Part shown: one piece after another, positions 1 through 8,163 of the stretch
How the letters are laid out: the number at the start of each line of letters is the position of its first letter
Position numbering within the stretch: position 1 is the first letter of the stretch
Assembly (NCBI GenBank): GCA_965230415.1
Contig: CBDDKZ010000003.1
Span: 186,001 to 250,000, forward strand
DNA from: CBDDKZ01 sp965230415
GTDB lineage: Bacteria > Bacteroidota > Bacteroidia > Cytophagales > JAAEPT01
DNA: 64,000 nucleotides
Reading direction: 5' to 3'
The notes under the pieces: model-generated
Told to the model about the DNA's origin: nothing
The model's database searches: none
The model's input: the letters and a program-made list of their open reading frames with translations, nothing else
Position numbers and translations under genes: made by a program

Positions 1-1809
1 GACGGTTTTGTGTATGAATTTAATTCACAAACACCTGTGGCAAATGCTACTGTTACGATCAATGGCAATATAACCAGGACTAATAGCCAGGGCTTTTATC
101 AGTTTCATAATATAAGCGTTTCGCAAGAGGCTACGGGCGTTATTGTAAGAAAAGAAGGTTTTTTCAAAGGGGTATACGGCTACATACCAACGGTGGGGAC
201 TCAACATCGTGCAGATATCTCGTTATTACGCAAAAATGAAGGTTTTTGTACAACTATAAATGCGGCAAACGGTGGTAGTGTTGATGTAGGCAGAGGGCAA
301 TTAATTTTTCCTCCTAATAGTGTTCAAACATATGATGGTACATTATATGATGGGGATATGATGGTTTGCGCTCGCTTTGATTTGGATAATGCAGGGAATA
401 CCGTGCTTAACGAGCCTGGTGATTTGCCAGTTCCTGTGGCGGGAGGTGCTTCATGTTCCAATTCATCTACTGGAGTTGTATTTTCTTGTGATAATGGATT
501 CATAATGAGCCTTGATTTAAGGACTTCAAGTGGGCAAGAGCTAATTAGTAATCCGGATGAAGAAATTAGTTTATCAATAGATGTGCCACCATGTGGTGCG
601 GGTGAAAATCCTGATGTTGCTACCATGTCGTTTAATGAACTGCTAGGGAAATGGGAGGTATTAGACTATCAAAGTGGAAGTGCCGGACCTTTTGTTGTTC
701 CCATCGGGGACCCCACACAGGCAGTTTGGCAAATAGGTGAATTCGATAAACACTGTATCGGGCGCTTGGCAGGAAAGGTGAAAGATGCACATGGGAATTC
801 GCTGAGTGCACTTCAGGTTTGTTTAAACGATCACTCTTCTTGCGCCTATACAAATAGTTTCGGTTCATTTACGTTGCCTTACCCATCGAGTGTTCCTTTA
901 ACGCTATCGGTGCGCAATTCTTTTTATTGTTATGATCAGCTCTATTTTGATGAATTGGGCTCGTTTCCTCCCGATGACAATCTCTTACTTCAAGATGTCG
1001 TGCTGGACGATTCGTTAAACACCATAAAGATCAAAGGGGATGTGATTTGTGAGACAGCGCCCGCAAGCCAGGCTTTAATACAGGTGGAACTTCATGATGA
1101 AATGTACGAGGATGTATATTCGGTTTTCAATGGATTTACAGATTTAAATGGGCAGTTTTCGTTTAATATTATAGCCTGTGAGCATCAGGCAGAAGATTAT
1201 AATATAACAGCGATAGATCCTTTAAGTGGCAGGCAGAGTTTCCCTGTTCAAGCTAGTTTACAGAGCGATAGTTTGGTTTCGATACCAGCTATTGATGCCT
1301 GCGAAAGAAATAGGGAGTCTTATTTCTTAGTGTTTGATCTTCATGATGAAACAATATACCTTCCCATTGTGTCCGATGAGATACCGCTTGGGGGAGGAGC
1401 TAATTATGGACCTGTTACATTTGGACACGAAATAGCCGCAAGGGCTGGAAGCGATGAATTTAGTTTAATATCGGTCATGAATGCGAGCGATTTTCAGACA
1501 AATACATTGGTCGTTTCCGGAATAAGTGAAAACGGTATATTTTTAACGGGGAATATTCGAGGGATAACATTTAGTCCGGACATTGTTGATAACAATTATG
1601 TGCCTAATGCAACGTCACGTTTCAATTGGAGTCGATTTACCATCCCTCAATATGATATCGAGTATTGTGAATCCGGAAAGTCCTACCCTCTGGACGTAAA
1701 AGCTACTTTTACAATAGAAGCGACAGATATTAATGGCAATGTTCATCAGTTTACGAATGGGAAGGTGTCGATTATATATGACTACTCCGCTTATTTGCAT
1801 TGCTATTAA
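1..1809 (+). CDS. Partial surface protein with carboxypeptidase-regulatory-like domains (5' end outside window)
   Basis: The reading frame is open from the first base (Asp-Gly-Phe precede the first possible GTG start at 10), so the gene almost certainly begins upstream of the window. The visible ~602 residues hold at least three beta-sandwich segments of the CarboxypepD-regulatory type: one at the very N-terminus (TPVANATVTING, then NSQGFYQF), one near residue 255 (GKVKDAHGNSLSALQV, then TNSFGSFTL) and one near residue 345 (TDLNGQFSF). The intervening part is rich in Cys, Gly and Asp, as in secreted Bacteroidota proteins. The C-terminus (IYDYSAYLHCY) does not match a T9SS type A or B sorting domain, so the export and anchoring route is not visible. 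It is probably a cell-surface or outer-membrane-associated structural protein. No enzymatic motif was recognised. Confidence 0.75.
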   Translation, partial: DGFVYEFNSQTPVANATVTINGNITRTNSQGFYQFHNISVSQEATGVIVRKEGFFKGVYGYIPTVGTQHRADISLLRKNEGFCTTINAANGGSVDVGRGQLIFPPNSVQTYDGTLYDGDMMVCARFDLDNAGNTVLNEPGDLPVPVAGGASCSNSSTGVVFSCDNGFIMSLDLRTSSGQELISNPDEEISLSIDVPPCGAGENPDVATMSFNELLGKWEVLDYQSGSAGPFVVPIGDPTQAVWQIGEFDKHCIGRLAGKVKDAHGNSLSALQVCLNDHSSCAYTNSFGSFTLPYPSSVPLTLSVRNSFYCYDQLYFDELGSFPPDDNLLLQDVVLDDSLNTIKIKGDVICETAPASQALIQVELHDEMYEDVYSVFNGFTDLNGQFSFNIIACEHQAEDYNITAIDPLSGRQSFPVQASLQSDSLVSIPAIDACERNRESYFLVFDLHDETIYLPIVSDEIPLGGGANYGPVTFGHEIAARAGSDEFSLISVMNASDFQTNTLVVSGISENGIFLTGNIRGITFSPDIVDNNYVPNATSRFNWSRFTIPQYDIEYCESGKSYPLDVKATFTIEATDINGNVHQFTNGKVSIIYDYSAYLHCY

Positions 1810-1917
1810 AGGGAAGTAATAAGTTGTGAAGCTACTGGTAATAAAGTCCGGATTCTGCTTGTTAGCTTTAACAAGGAGAATAGGTGTTTGTACAATTTTT
1901 GTGAGTAGTACACGGCT

Positions 1918-2613
1918 TTAGTTTTTTCGCTTTTGAGATATCACAGCAAAACCAATGTGGGTATTTCCGGTGATCTTGTCGATATACAGCTTTCGATCTT
2001 TGGAGGTGCCATGGCAGGTATGTTCACTACAATACAAAGAGCCTCCTGCCAAACGAATAGAATCACCTTTATTGGTGTTCGTTATGTCCCAAACATTTCC
2101 AAGGATATTTACGCTATCCACAACTGATATTGGAGCATTGTTATTGGTGATTACCTCACGTTTATCTTTCTTTATAAGCTGCCAGTACTCTTCGTAGTTT
2201 GGTAGTCGTGAATTTGACCACCTACAGTAGGCTAAGGCATCGTTGTAACTTACTTGCGTAACTGGAGACTGTGGTGTAGGGGTGTTTGCACCGTCAGGTT
2301 TTTGCCAGGTAGCACCTTTGACTGCATTAAAGCGGTACACGTCCAGCTGCACAAAAGACCAACCATATTTTTCTGCATCGGTAATGTAATTGGTGGCCTT
2401 AACAAACGCTTTGAATTGGGCATGGCTCACGGGTTGGAGCTTTGGTTTGGTATTTATGCAAGATGTCAATAATAACAAAAGGCCGGTGAGTGAAAATAAT
2501 AAGGGCTGTACGAATAAAGCAGGCTTTTCCCAAGGCAAAGTAAATGTGTGGCCGCGCTTTAATCGGCTATTTAGTTTTTTTATTAACTGCATACAAAGGC
2601 CACACATTAGCAA
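1918..2613 (-). CDS. Compact formylglycine-generating-enzyme-like (SUMF1/FGE) lipoprotein
   Basis: The 231-residue protein has a hydrophobic segment ending in LLLLTSC (lipobox-like, Cys52), so it is probably a lipoprotein; the n-region is long and a start at Met8 is equally possible. The rest matches the FGE-sulfatase family in order: FKAFVKATNYITDAEKYGWS, PVTQVSYNDALAYCRW, RLPNYEEYW, GNVWD, LAGGSLYCSEHTC and HIGFAV. The C-x4-C pair (Cys195, Cys200) aligns with the redox/copper cysteines of catalytic FGEs. The domain is shorter than usual: the N-terminal IPGGxFxMG stretch and part of the tryptophan-rich middle are missing. It lies 47 bp downstream of a sulfatase on the same strand, which suggests co-transcription and a role in maturing the active-site Cys. 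Alternative: a non-catalytic FGE-fold lipoprotein such as GldJ/GldK. Confidence 0.75.
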   Translation of the reverse strand: MLMCGLCMQLIKKLNSRLKRGHTFTLPWEKPALFVQPLLFSLTGLLLLLTSCINTKPKLQPVSHAQFKAFVKATNYITDAEKYGWSFVQLDVYRFNAVKGATWQKPDGANTPTPQSPVTQVSYNDALAYCRWSNSRLPNYEEYWQLIKKDKREVITNNNAPISVVDSVNILGNVWDITNTNKGDSIRLAGGSLYCSEHTCHGTSKDRKLYIDKITGNTHIGFAVISQKRKN

Positions 2614-2660
2614 TTCATTTGGTAAAGTTTAGAATAGAGGCTCAACTCAAAATAGAAAGT

Positions 2661-5336
2661 CTATTGACCTATAATCATTTTTCGCTGGTAACGTTCCCCG
2701 TTCTTAAAAAGTTGAATTAAGTAAGTGCCGGTTTCGTAGTTTGTAATATCAATTGCCTTGGATGTATCAGGAATAAAGTCGTGCATTTCACCCGAGCTTA
2801 GGTTAAATAGTATAATGCGTTCAATATTTTTATCGTTGATAAAGAATTCAAATGCAGCAGGATTTGGGAAAATGAAAGGTTCCGGCGATGTAACGGTTGA
2901 TTTTCCGTTTATGACATCGGGAATCAATATTAAGCGATCAAAGGTAAGATTGAATTTATCGCTGGCATCGTTCTTACCACTTGGGTCTACACGCAAAGTA
3001 TTGATGCCAGCTTGAAGTTCAACAAAACCGATAGTATCCGTTTCAAACTGGGCAGGAGCAACATCGACATACTGGTCGATAGTGTCTCCGACAGCTTCAT
3101 TATTTATAAAAGTCTGAAAGGAGCCTCTGGAACTGAATGCTCTATGCTGAATTAATAATTGGTACCTGTCGGCAGATTCCACCTCAAATTCAAACTCACA
3201 GTGTCCATTCGGCTTATTGAGGTCTAGTTTTAGAAATTCGCCATCACTTGCTCCATTGGCTTCTACACGTTTAATGTCTCCATCAAATACAGCAGATGAA
3301 ATTCTCATGTTTTCAAATTCGGTCTGAGAGAAAGTCATTGCGTTACGCGAATAGCTCATGTTCACTTTGTCAAAACGTATGACATGGCCACTACTGCCGT
3401 TGTTTTTTCCTGTTACTGCGAACTGTAGTTCGGCCATGTGTGCATCCATATAGACATGTTGAATGAAAATCTTGCATTTTTGATAGTCAAAATCAAAGGC
3501 GTCTATTGATTCAACCAGTACTTCGTTATTCAGGCTAAGCATGTATTGACCGCCATCGCTGTTTTTAACAATGTCAAAGGAAATATCATAATAACCGGGA
3601 ACAAAGACAGGCATTCGAAGGGTGCTGGTTTGTCCTGCTTGTGTGGCGTTAATTGTAACGAGTTCACCGCCACTGGCTTCGGGGTCGGAAGTGAAACTGG
3701 TGATGCCGGCATTCGATTCATTAATCAGTAAAAAGGATTCAGCCTCGTAATCTGCACTTTCATTTTTAGCTTTTCTCCATTCCATTACATGAGCGCGTAC
3801 GCGCCATTGAAGGTATTCTTCTACCAACATTGCTAATTTTTCGGGCTCCTGAGAGGCTAAGTCATTGATTTCTGTAGGGTCTTCATCCATATCGTACAGT
3901 TCCCATGGTTTGTTGTTAACGTGTACTAATTTCCAGCGTCCAATTCGTACAGCTTCGTTTCCTTCATGTTCCCATCCAAATACACGGTCTGCTCTGGTCG
4001 GGGCTCCGTCGAGCAAAGGTATCAGGCTTTCTCCCATCAGTTCCATAGTCGGTTTACCATTCCATTCTTGTGGATAAGATATGCCAGTTAGTTCAAGGAA
4101 TGTTGGTAAAAAATCGGCAACATGTGTAGGTTCGCTGATAATAGAGCCGCTGTTATTCAGTCCATTAGGCCAGTGCATAATCATTGGAGAGATAATGCCT
4201 CCTTCATGTACCTGCGATTTGAAGCGCCTGAAGGGAGTGTTGCTGACATTGGCCCAGTTTTTTCCTATGGATACGAAAGACTGCTGGGTTCCAACAGCAT
4301 TGGTGTTGCTATTGCGGCTCGCCGATGCGGCTCCGTTGTCAGAAACAAAAAGTATGATGGTATTGTCTAAAATATTCAGGTCATCCAGCCTTTTTACCAA
4401 ACGATTAATGTTTTGGTCCATATTGTCTATTTGGGCAGCATATATAGCCATTTTTAGATCCAGGTAGTCTTTGTCGTCTATGTCACTCCAATCCTTGTGC
4501 TGGGCTGGGGCAAGTGCAGTGCTTTGATCAATAATTTGCAGCTCTTTTTGTTTTTCGAAACGATTTTGCCTGATAGTACCAAAGCCATCCAGGTATTTGT
4601 TACGGTATTTATCAATGTCTTCGGGCCAGGCCTGAAGCGGGAAATGAGGAGCAATGTACGCGAGGTACATAAAAAAGGGCTTTGTATCATTAACAGCCTC
4701 TTCGGTAAAAGTAATGGCATAGTCGGTGAATGCTTCCGTTGAATACCAGTCGTCTCCTGTGGGATTTTGAAGTGTGTCGTTTAAGTAAACGTTTCGTTTT
4801 CCGGCGCTGGAGTGAGGGGGCCAAAAATACACACCTCCGCCTTCCGGAATACAGTAAGACCTTTCAAAGCCTCTTTTAGAGGGCCAGTAGGGTTTGTTGT
4901 CACCGAGATGCCACTTGCCAATTTGCATGGTACGGTATCCGGCAGGTTGTAATAATTCTGCAATTGTCACGGCATTATCTGCCAGTTTTCCCTGATAAGA
5001 ACTGTATTCCCAGTCGGCATTTAGATGGCCTACACCAGCTTGTTGCCCCGATAAACCGGTGAGCAAACTTCCTCTGGTAGGTGTGCACCGAGCGGTATTG
5101 TAACAATGTGTAAACAAAACGCCGTTATCGGCCAAAGAGTCTAACGTAGGGGTGGCTATTTCGGACCCGGTACAGCCCAGGTCTGAGTAACCCATGTCAT
5201 CCGCGAGAATCACCACAATATTTGGTTGTGTGTTTTGTGCAAAGAGCTTTTGAGGCGAGAAGTGAAGTATAAGGAATGTAAATGTCAACAGGGGCAAGTT
5301 GTAAGCCGAAAAATGAGAAAAGTTGATTGCTTTCAT
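2661..5336 (-). CDS. Secreted arylsulfatase-type sulfatase with CBM-like regions and T9SS sorting domain
   Basis: This 891-residue protein begins with a Sec signal peptide (hydrophobic stretch ending LFAQ). The sulfatase core follows: metal-binding ILADDMGYSDLG (Asp46, Asp47), and CTPTRGS with Cys84 and Arg88, the C-x-P-x-R signature whose Cys is converted to formylglycine. HFPLQAW and LFVSDNGA are the other conserved blocks. After the catalytic domain (to about residue 530) come two beta-sandwich segments resembling CBM6-type carbohydrate-binding modules. A type A T9SS sorting domain follows (FIFPNPAAFEFF ... GTYLIQLFKNGE). It likely removes sulfate from a sulfated polysaccharide at the cell surface or outside the cell. 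The downstream FGE-like gene (47 bp away) could supply formylglycine. The substrate cannot be told from sequence. Confidence 0.93.
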   Translation of the reverse strand: MKAINFSHFSAYNLPLLTFTFLILHFSPQKLFAQNTQPNIVVILADDMGYSDLGCTGSEIATPTLDSLADNGVLFTHCYNTARCTPTRGSLLTGLSGQQAGVGHLNADWEYSSYQGKLADNAVTIAELLQPAGYRTMQIGKWHLGDNKPYWPSKRGFERSYCIPEGGGVYFWPPHSSAGKRNVYLNDTLQNPTGDDWYSTEAFTDYAITFTEEAVNDTKPFFMYLAYIAPHFPLQAWPEDIDKYRNKYLDGFGTIRQNRFEKQKELQIIDQSTALAPAQHKDWSDIDDKDYLDLKMAIYAAQIDNMDQNINRLVKRLDDLNILDNTIILFVSDNGAASASRNSNTNAVGTQQSFVSIGKNWANVSNTPFRRFKSQVHEGGIISPMIMHWPNGLNNSGSIISEPTHVADFLPTFLELTGISYPQEWNGKPTMELMGESLIPLLDGAPTRADRVFGWEHEGNEAVRIGRWKLVHVNNKPWELYDMDEDPTEINDLASQEPEKLAMLVEEYLQWRVRAHVMEWRKAKNESADYEAESFLLINESNAGITSFTSDPEASGGELVTINATQAGQTSTLRMPVFVPGYYDISFDIVKNSDGGQYMLSLNNEVLVESIDAFDFDYQKCKIFIQHVYMDAHMAELQFAVTGKNNGSSGHVIRFDKVNMSYSRNAMTFSQTEFENMRISSAVFDGDIKRVEANGASDGEFLKLDLNKPNGHCEFEFEVESADRYQLLIQHRAFSSRGSFQTFINNEAVGDTIDQYVDVAPAQFETDTIGFVELQAGINTLRVDPSGKNDASDKFNLTFDRLILIPDVINGKSTVTSPEPFIFPNPAAFEFFINDKNIERIILFNLSSGEMHDFIPDTSKAIDITNYETGTYLIQLFKNGERYQRKMIIGQ

Positions 5337-5658
5337 GGTCGTTTAATTTAAAAAGGTGTAAGGTATTTTGGGCATAATGCATGGAAACTAGTACAATAAG
5401 CGAACTAATACTTGTTATGAATGCTCCTACAATTTAATGATTTCAACTCATATTTGGTATTGATTTGCAAGCTAAGTTTACGGGATGCATGAAATACCAA
5501 AAGTGCCGTGTGAAAGTATTGATTTATTTGATTTCATCTATAAAAAATAACATTTGGATAAAGTGATATAAGGAAAAGGCGATTTTGAATAATATGCCAA
5601 AGCATTTAATTTCAATAATTGAATAGATAGAAGTGCTTAAGAAGTGACATGGGGTATG
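5337..5658. other. Intergenic region upstream of the sulfatase with an inverted repeat
   Basis: This 322-bp gap separates two leftward genes and should carry the promoter of the sulfatase/FGE-like operon. No clean TAnnTTTG -7 box was found on the minus strand. The only clear structure is a perfect 9-bp inverted repeat, TTTGGTATT at 5453-5461 and AATACCAAA at 5493-5501, with a 31-bp spacer. It lies 117-165 bp upstream of the sulfatase start and is a candidate operator. No ORF or RNA gene was recognised. Confidence 0.4.
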
Positions 5659-6456
5659 TTAGGGACCAGTGATAGCCGCCTGAAAATGCATGTAATCATA
5701 GTTCATTGCTTGCCCCATATTTATCCAGCCTTCTTCATCCCAAAAAAACATCCAGGCTTCATAGTCCTTGGTACTAAAAATAGCTTCGCCCTTACCCCAT
5801 TTTAGACAATTCTTTTGGGGTAGGTAGTCAAGAGCGGCACCCCAACTATGTGGACTCAGTAGATTACCACCTCTTTTATTACGAATTCGGAAACATCCTC
5901 CAAATTGGTTGAGACCCAATCGTTGAATGCCTTCGTCGGTGTAATATTCCAGCGTGCGTTCCAAAACACGGTCCAGACTTGCTGCGACTTTTTTGTTGCA
6001 CATAATGTAGGGGCACCGTTCATTGTTCCATGAATAAAAATGAGCATATGGAGGTTGGTATTTGATGATGTTGCTGCCGGCGTTACCAAAAAACTTATTG
6101 AGCTCTCCCTCAGTTTCAATGGGCCAACGCGATGGTTTGTAGTTCAAAGGATTTTCCATTCTCCAATAGGGTTCAAAACGTCCGTGCTGGATGTAGTATT
6201 CCAGTTGGTGAAATGCATGTTCCGTCTGAGGACCAAACCAACCATCTATAGGGCCACTGTCTATGTTTAGATTCAAAGCTATTTCCTGAATGTAGGCAAT
6301 TATGAGTCGTTCTTCATTCCAGTCTTGGCGTGTTTTGTAATATTCCTTTAATGCAATGATAGTTTGATTATCTATGATACCCGAAAAGGTAATATTCAAG
6401 GTGTTGTAAGAGGCCAATTGCAATTGTAGATAACGTATGAGTTCTTTAGAAATCAT
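5659..6456 (-). CDS. M15-family peptidase with N-terminal peptidoglycan-binding-like domain (endolysin-like)
   Basis: The 265-residue protein lacks a signal peptide. Its N-terminal ~90 residues resemble a PG_binding_1 fold (IDGWFGPQTEHAFHQLE). The C-terminal half has the zinc D-Ala-D-Ala/L-Ala-D-Glu peptidase signature S-x-H-x-x-G-x-A-x-D (SPHSWGAALDY) and a terminal zinc-ligand motif DYMHFQ. This arrangement resembles phage and phage-derived endolysins of the M15 family, which cleave peptide stems of peptidoglycan. No holin or other phage gene is nearby, so it may be a domesticated autolysin or a gene acquired from a phage. It is divergent from the HTH gene at 6727; the shared upstream region contains two palindromes. 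The function is confident at family level only. Confidence 0.8.
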   Translation of the reverse strand: MISKELIRYLQLQLASYNTLNITFSGIIDNQTIIALKEYYKTRQDWNEERLIIAYIQEIALNLNIDSGPIDGWFGPQTEHAFHQLEYYIQHGRFEPYWRMENPLNYKPSRWPIETEGELNKFFGNAGSNIIKYQPPYAHFYSWNNERCPYIMCNKKVAASLDRVLERTLEYYTDEGIQRLGLNQFGGCFRIRNKRGGNLLSPHSWGAALDYLPQKNCLKWGKGEAIFSTKDYEAWMFFWDEEGWINMGQAMNYDYMHFQAAITGP

Positions 6457-6481
6457 AATTAATTGAGATTTTTAAATAAGA

Positions 6482-6501
6482 TCACTGCGTTGATACAGTG
6501 A
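6482..6501. promoter_or_regulatory. Palindrome TCACTG-N8-CAGTGA, candidate operator
   Basis: Perfect 6-bp arms are separated by 8 bp. The site is 26 bp from the start of the M15 peptidase gene (leftward), in the divergent region shared with the HTH gene. Its CACTG/CAGTG half-sites resemble those of the palindrome at 6593-6610. The assignment as a binding site is inference. Confidence 0.35.
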
Positions 6502-6592
6502 AAATTATACTATATATAAGGGAACCCTTAGGCTGAGTTGTGGAAATAGTCGGCGATAATCTGTTTATTTAGATTTTGATAATAAAAGGCCA

Positions 6593-6610
6593 TGCAGTAA
6601 CTTCACTGCA
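6593..6610. promoter_or_regulatory. Palindrome TGCAGT-N6-ACTGCA, candidate operator
   Basis: Perfect 6-bp arms are separated by 6 bp. The site is about 117 bp upstream of the HTH gene start. It contains CAGT/ACTG half-sites like the palindrome at 6482-6501, so both may be recognised by the same dimeric regulator, possibly the adjacent HTH protein. Confidence 0.35.
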
Positions 6611-6726
6611 TTAGTGTGTTTACTGTTTGGTGTCTAAATAAGATATCCTGTTACAAAATTAACAGATGTAAATTAGAATGCAAACAAAATTGTAAAATAA
6701 TTGTTGAAAATTCATTCATAATCTCA

Positions 6727-7143
6727 ATGCCCACTCCTAGCTCCAATAGCGTATATGATCTTTTCGTGCAACTCTGCAAAATAAGAGGAGTGAAAATCAG
6801 CGATATAGCATTAAAATTAGAAATAAGCCGACAAGGCTTGCGGCAAAGATTAAAAGGAATGCATTTTTATTCTGAAGAACAGCTGGATTTGATAGATAAG
6901 AAAGGCTATTTACGAAGAATTGCAGAAATATTGGATGTGCCTCCATCCAAATTTCTTGTTGAAAGTAAAGTGTCTGATTACCTGGGTAATAGTGATGAGT
7001 ATTCGGCATTACCAGCTATTCAACAAGAAATTATACGTTTGAAAGGTGAAAATACGAAGTTGAGAGGAGAGCTGGCCGCTGTTCTGAAAAATGTAGAGGC
7101 GATAAAATTAAGATTGGACAAATTAGAGTCTGATAAAAAATAG
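6727..7143 (+). CDS. Small HTH DNA-binding protein with C-terminal coiled coil
   Basis: The frame is open from 6616, but the residues before the ATG at 6727 are rich in Cys and Lys and look like non-coding sequence. MPTPSSNSVYDLF is therefore the likelier start, giving 138 residues. The N-terminal ~70 residues look like a Xre/Cro-type helix-turn-helix (KISDIALKLEISRQGLRQRL). The last ~45 residues form a heptad-rich coiled coil (IIRLKGENTKLRGELAAVL), suggesting dimerisation. It is probably a transcriptional regulator of unknown target. It ends 66 bp before the MerR/B12 regulator on the same strand and could be co-transcribed with it. The palindromes in its upstream region make autoregulation plausible. 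Confidence 0.7.
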   Translation: MPTPSSNSVYDLFVQLCKIRGVKISDIALKLEISRQGLRQRLKGMHFYSEEQLDLIDKKGYLRRIAEILDVPPSKFLVESKVSDYLGNSDEYSALPAIQQEIIRLKGENTKLRGELAAVLKNVEAIKLRLDKLESDKK

Positions 7144-7174
7144 GCATTTGTCAACAAATTCGAACTTCGATTGT

Positions 7175-7182
7175 TACTTTTG
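7175..7182 (+). promoter_or_regulatory. Candidate -7 box (TACTTTTG) of the MerR/B12 gene, next to a palindrome
   Basis: TACTTTTG fits the Bacteroidota -7 consensus TAnnTTTG. It lies 27 bp upstream of the ATG at 7210, which also has an unusually good Shine-Dalgarno (GGAGGAG at 7199-7205) for this phylum. A palindrome TTTGT-CA-ACAAA at 7147-7158 sits where a -33 element would be, although the 24-bp spacing is slightly long. This arrangement would suit autorepression. Confidence 0.4.
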
Positions 7183-7209
7183 TATATATGAAGTGACGGA
7201 GGAGTAAGA

Positions 7210-8097
7210 ATGTCAAACTATTCAATCAATGATTTAGAGAAGCTATCGGGAATTAAAGCTCATACGCTTAGGATATGGGAAAAACGTTACGGTTTATTAA
7301 GCCCTAAAAGAACCAGTACCAATATTCGCTATTACGACGATGATGACCTGAAAAGGCTATTAAATATTGCGTTCTTAAATCGTAATGGAGTTAAGATTTC
7401 GAAAATAGCACAGGCCAGCCGAGAGGAAATTACCAGTAAGGTAAGCGAGGTCATGATGAACCGCGCTGAAATTAGTCAGTCTGCAAACGATGAAGTAGAT
7501 TCCATGGTCGTTGCCATGATTGATTTGGACGAGTTGAAATTTGTCAACCATCTGGATTTTTTAAGTCAACGCTACAGTTTTGAAGAAGTGATGCGGCGCG
7601 TTATATATCCTTTCTTGGAAAAAATCGGGGTGTTGTGGCAGGTAGGAACAATTACACCCGCTCAAGAGCATTTTATATCAAACCTTATCAGGCAGAAACT
7701 CATTGTAGCAATTGATTCCGTAGGGGTAGAACTGGTGGATGATGAAAGTCGTGTTTTTGTGTTGTTTCTGCGGGAAGGTGAATTGCATGAGCTTGGCTTG
7801 TTGTTTTATAGTTATTTACTCAAGAGTAGAGGAGAGAAGGTAGTTTACCTAGGCCAGTCCGTGCCTTTTGAGGATTTGAAACAGGTAGTCAAAATTCATG
7901 ATCCCGATTTTTTGCTCACCTCGTTTATATCCCCTTTGGCTTTGGATGATTATAAAGATTACGTCAATAAATTAAATACTAATTTTCCTTCTTTGAGTGT
8001 CCTGCTTACAGGAGCTTATGCGCTGGGGAATAAAATTGAAAATCTTGAAAATGTGCATGTATTGACAAACATGGACGATCTGGACCATCTTATCTAA
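7210..8097 (+). CDS. MerR-family regulator with B12-binding domain (CarH/LitR-like photoreceptor candidate)
   Basis: The 295-residue protein has an N-terminal MerR winged helix (YSINDLEKLSGIKAHTLRIW ... RYYDDDDLKRL). A four-helix B12-binding cap and a Rossmann-like cobalamin-binding domain follow. The cap carries the W-x9-E-H motif (Trp143, Glu153, His154) used by CarH proteins to enclose the adenosyl group. The Rossmann domain carries E-x-H-x-x-G (His193), the expected lower cobalt ligand. In known CarH/LitR proteins, adenosylcobalamin drives tetramer formation and repression in the dark, and light releases the DNA. The residue after the Trp is Gln, whereas Thermus CarH has the His that ligates cobalt after photolysis. 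An ECF sigma gene follows 171 bp downstream after a terminator. Carotenoid genes, the usual targets, are not in this window. Confidence 0.88.
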   Translation: MSNYSINDLEKLSGIKAHTLRIWEKRYGLLSPKRTSTNIRYYDDDDLKRLLNIAFLNRNGVKISKIAQASREEITSKVSEVMMNRAEISQSANDEVDSMVVAMIDLDELKFVNHLDFLSQRYSFEEVMRRVIYPFLEKIGVLWQVGTITPAQEHFISNLIRQKLIVAIDSVGVELVDDESRVFVLFLREGELHELGLLFYSYLLKSRGEKVVYLGQSVPFEDLKQVVKIHDPDFLLTSFISPLALDDYKDYVNKLNTNFPSLSVLLTGAYALGNKIENLENVHVLTNMDDLDHLI

Positions 8098-8120
8098 GGG
8101 TAAAAAGAAAAACAATCAGG

Positions 8121-8148
8121 CCTCATATCTCAGATATGGGGTTTTTTT
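8121..8148 (+). terminator. Rho-independent terminator after the MerR/B12 gene
   Basis: The stem CCTCATAT / ATATGGGG (one G-T pair), with a 5-nt loop, is followed by a run of seven T. It lies 24 bp after the MerR/B12 stop codon, so the ECF sigma gene probably has its own promoter. Confidence 0.75.
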
Positions 8149-8163
8149 ATGTTTCAATTAATG

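Noticed and set aside
1918..2613. Calling this gene GldJ or GldK
   Set aside because: Those lipoproteins are longer and lack the C-x4-C pair present here; the adjacent sulfatase favours an FGE-like role, so only a generic name was used.
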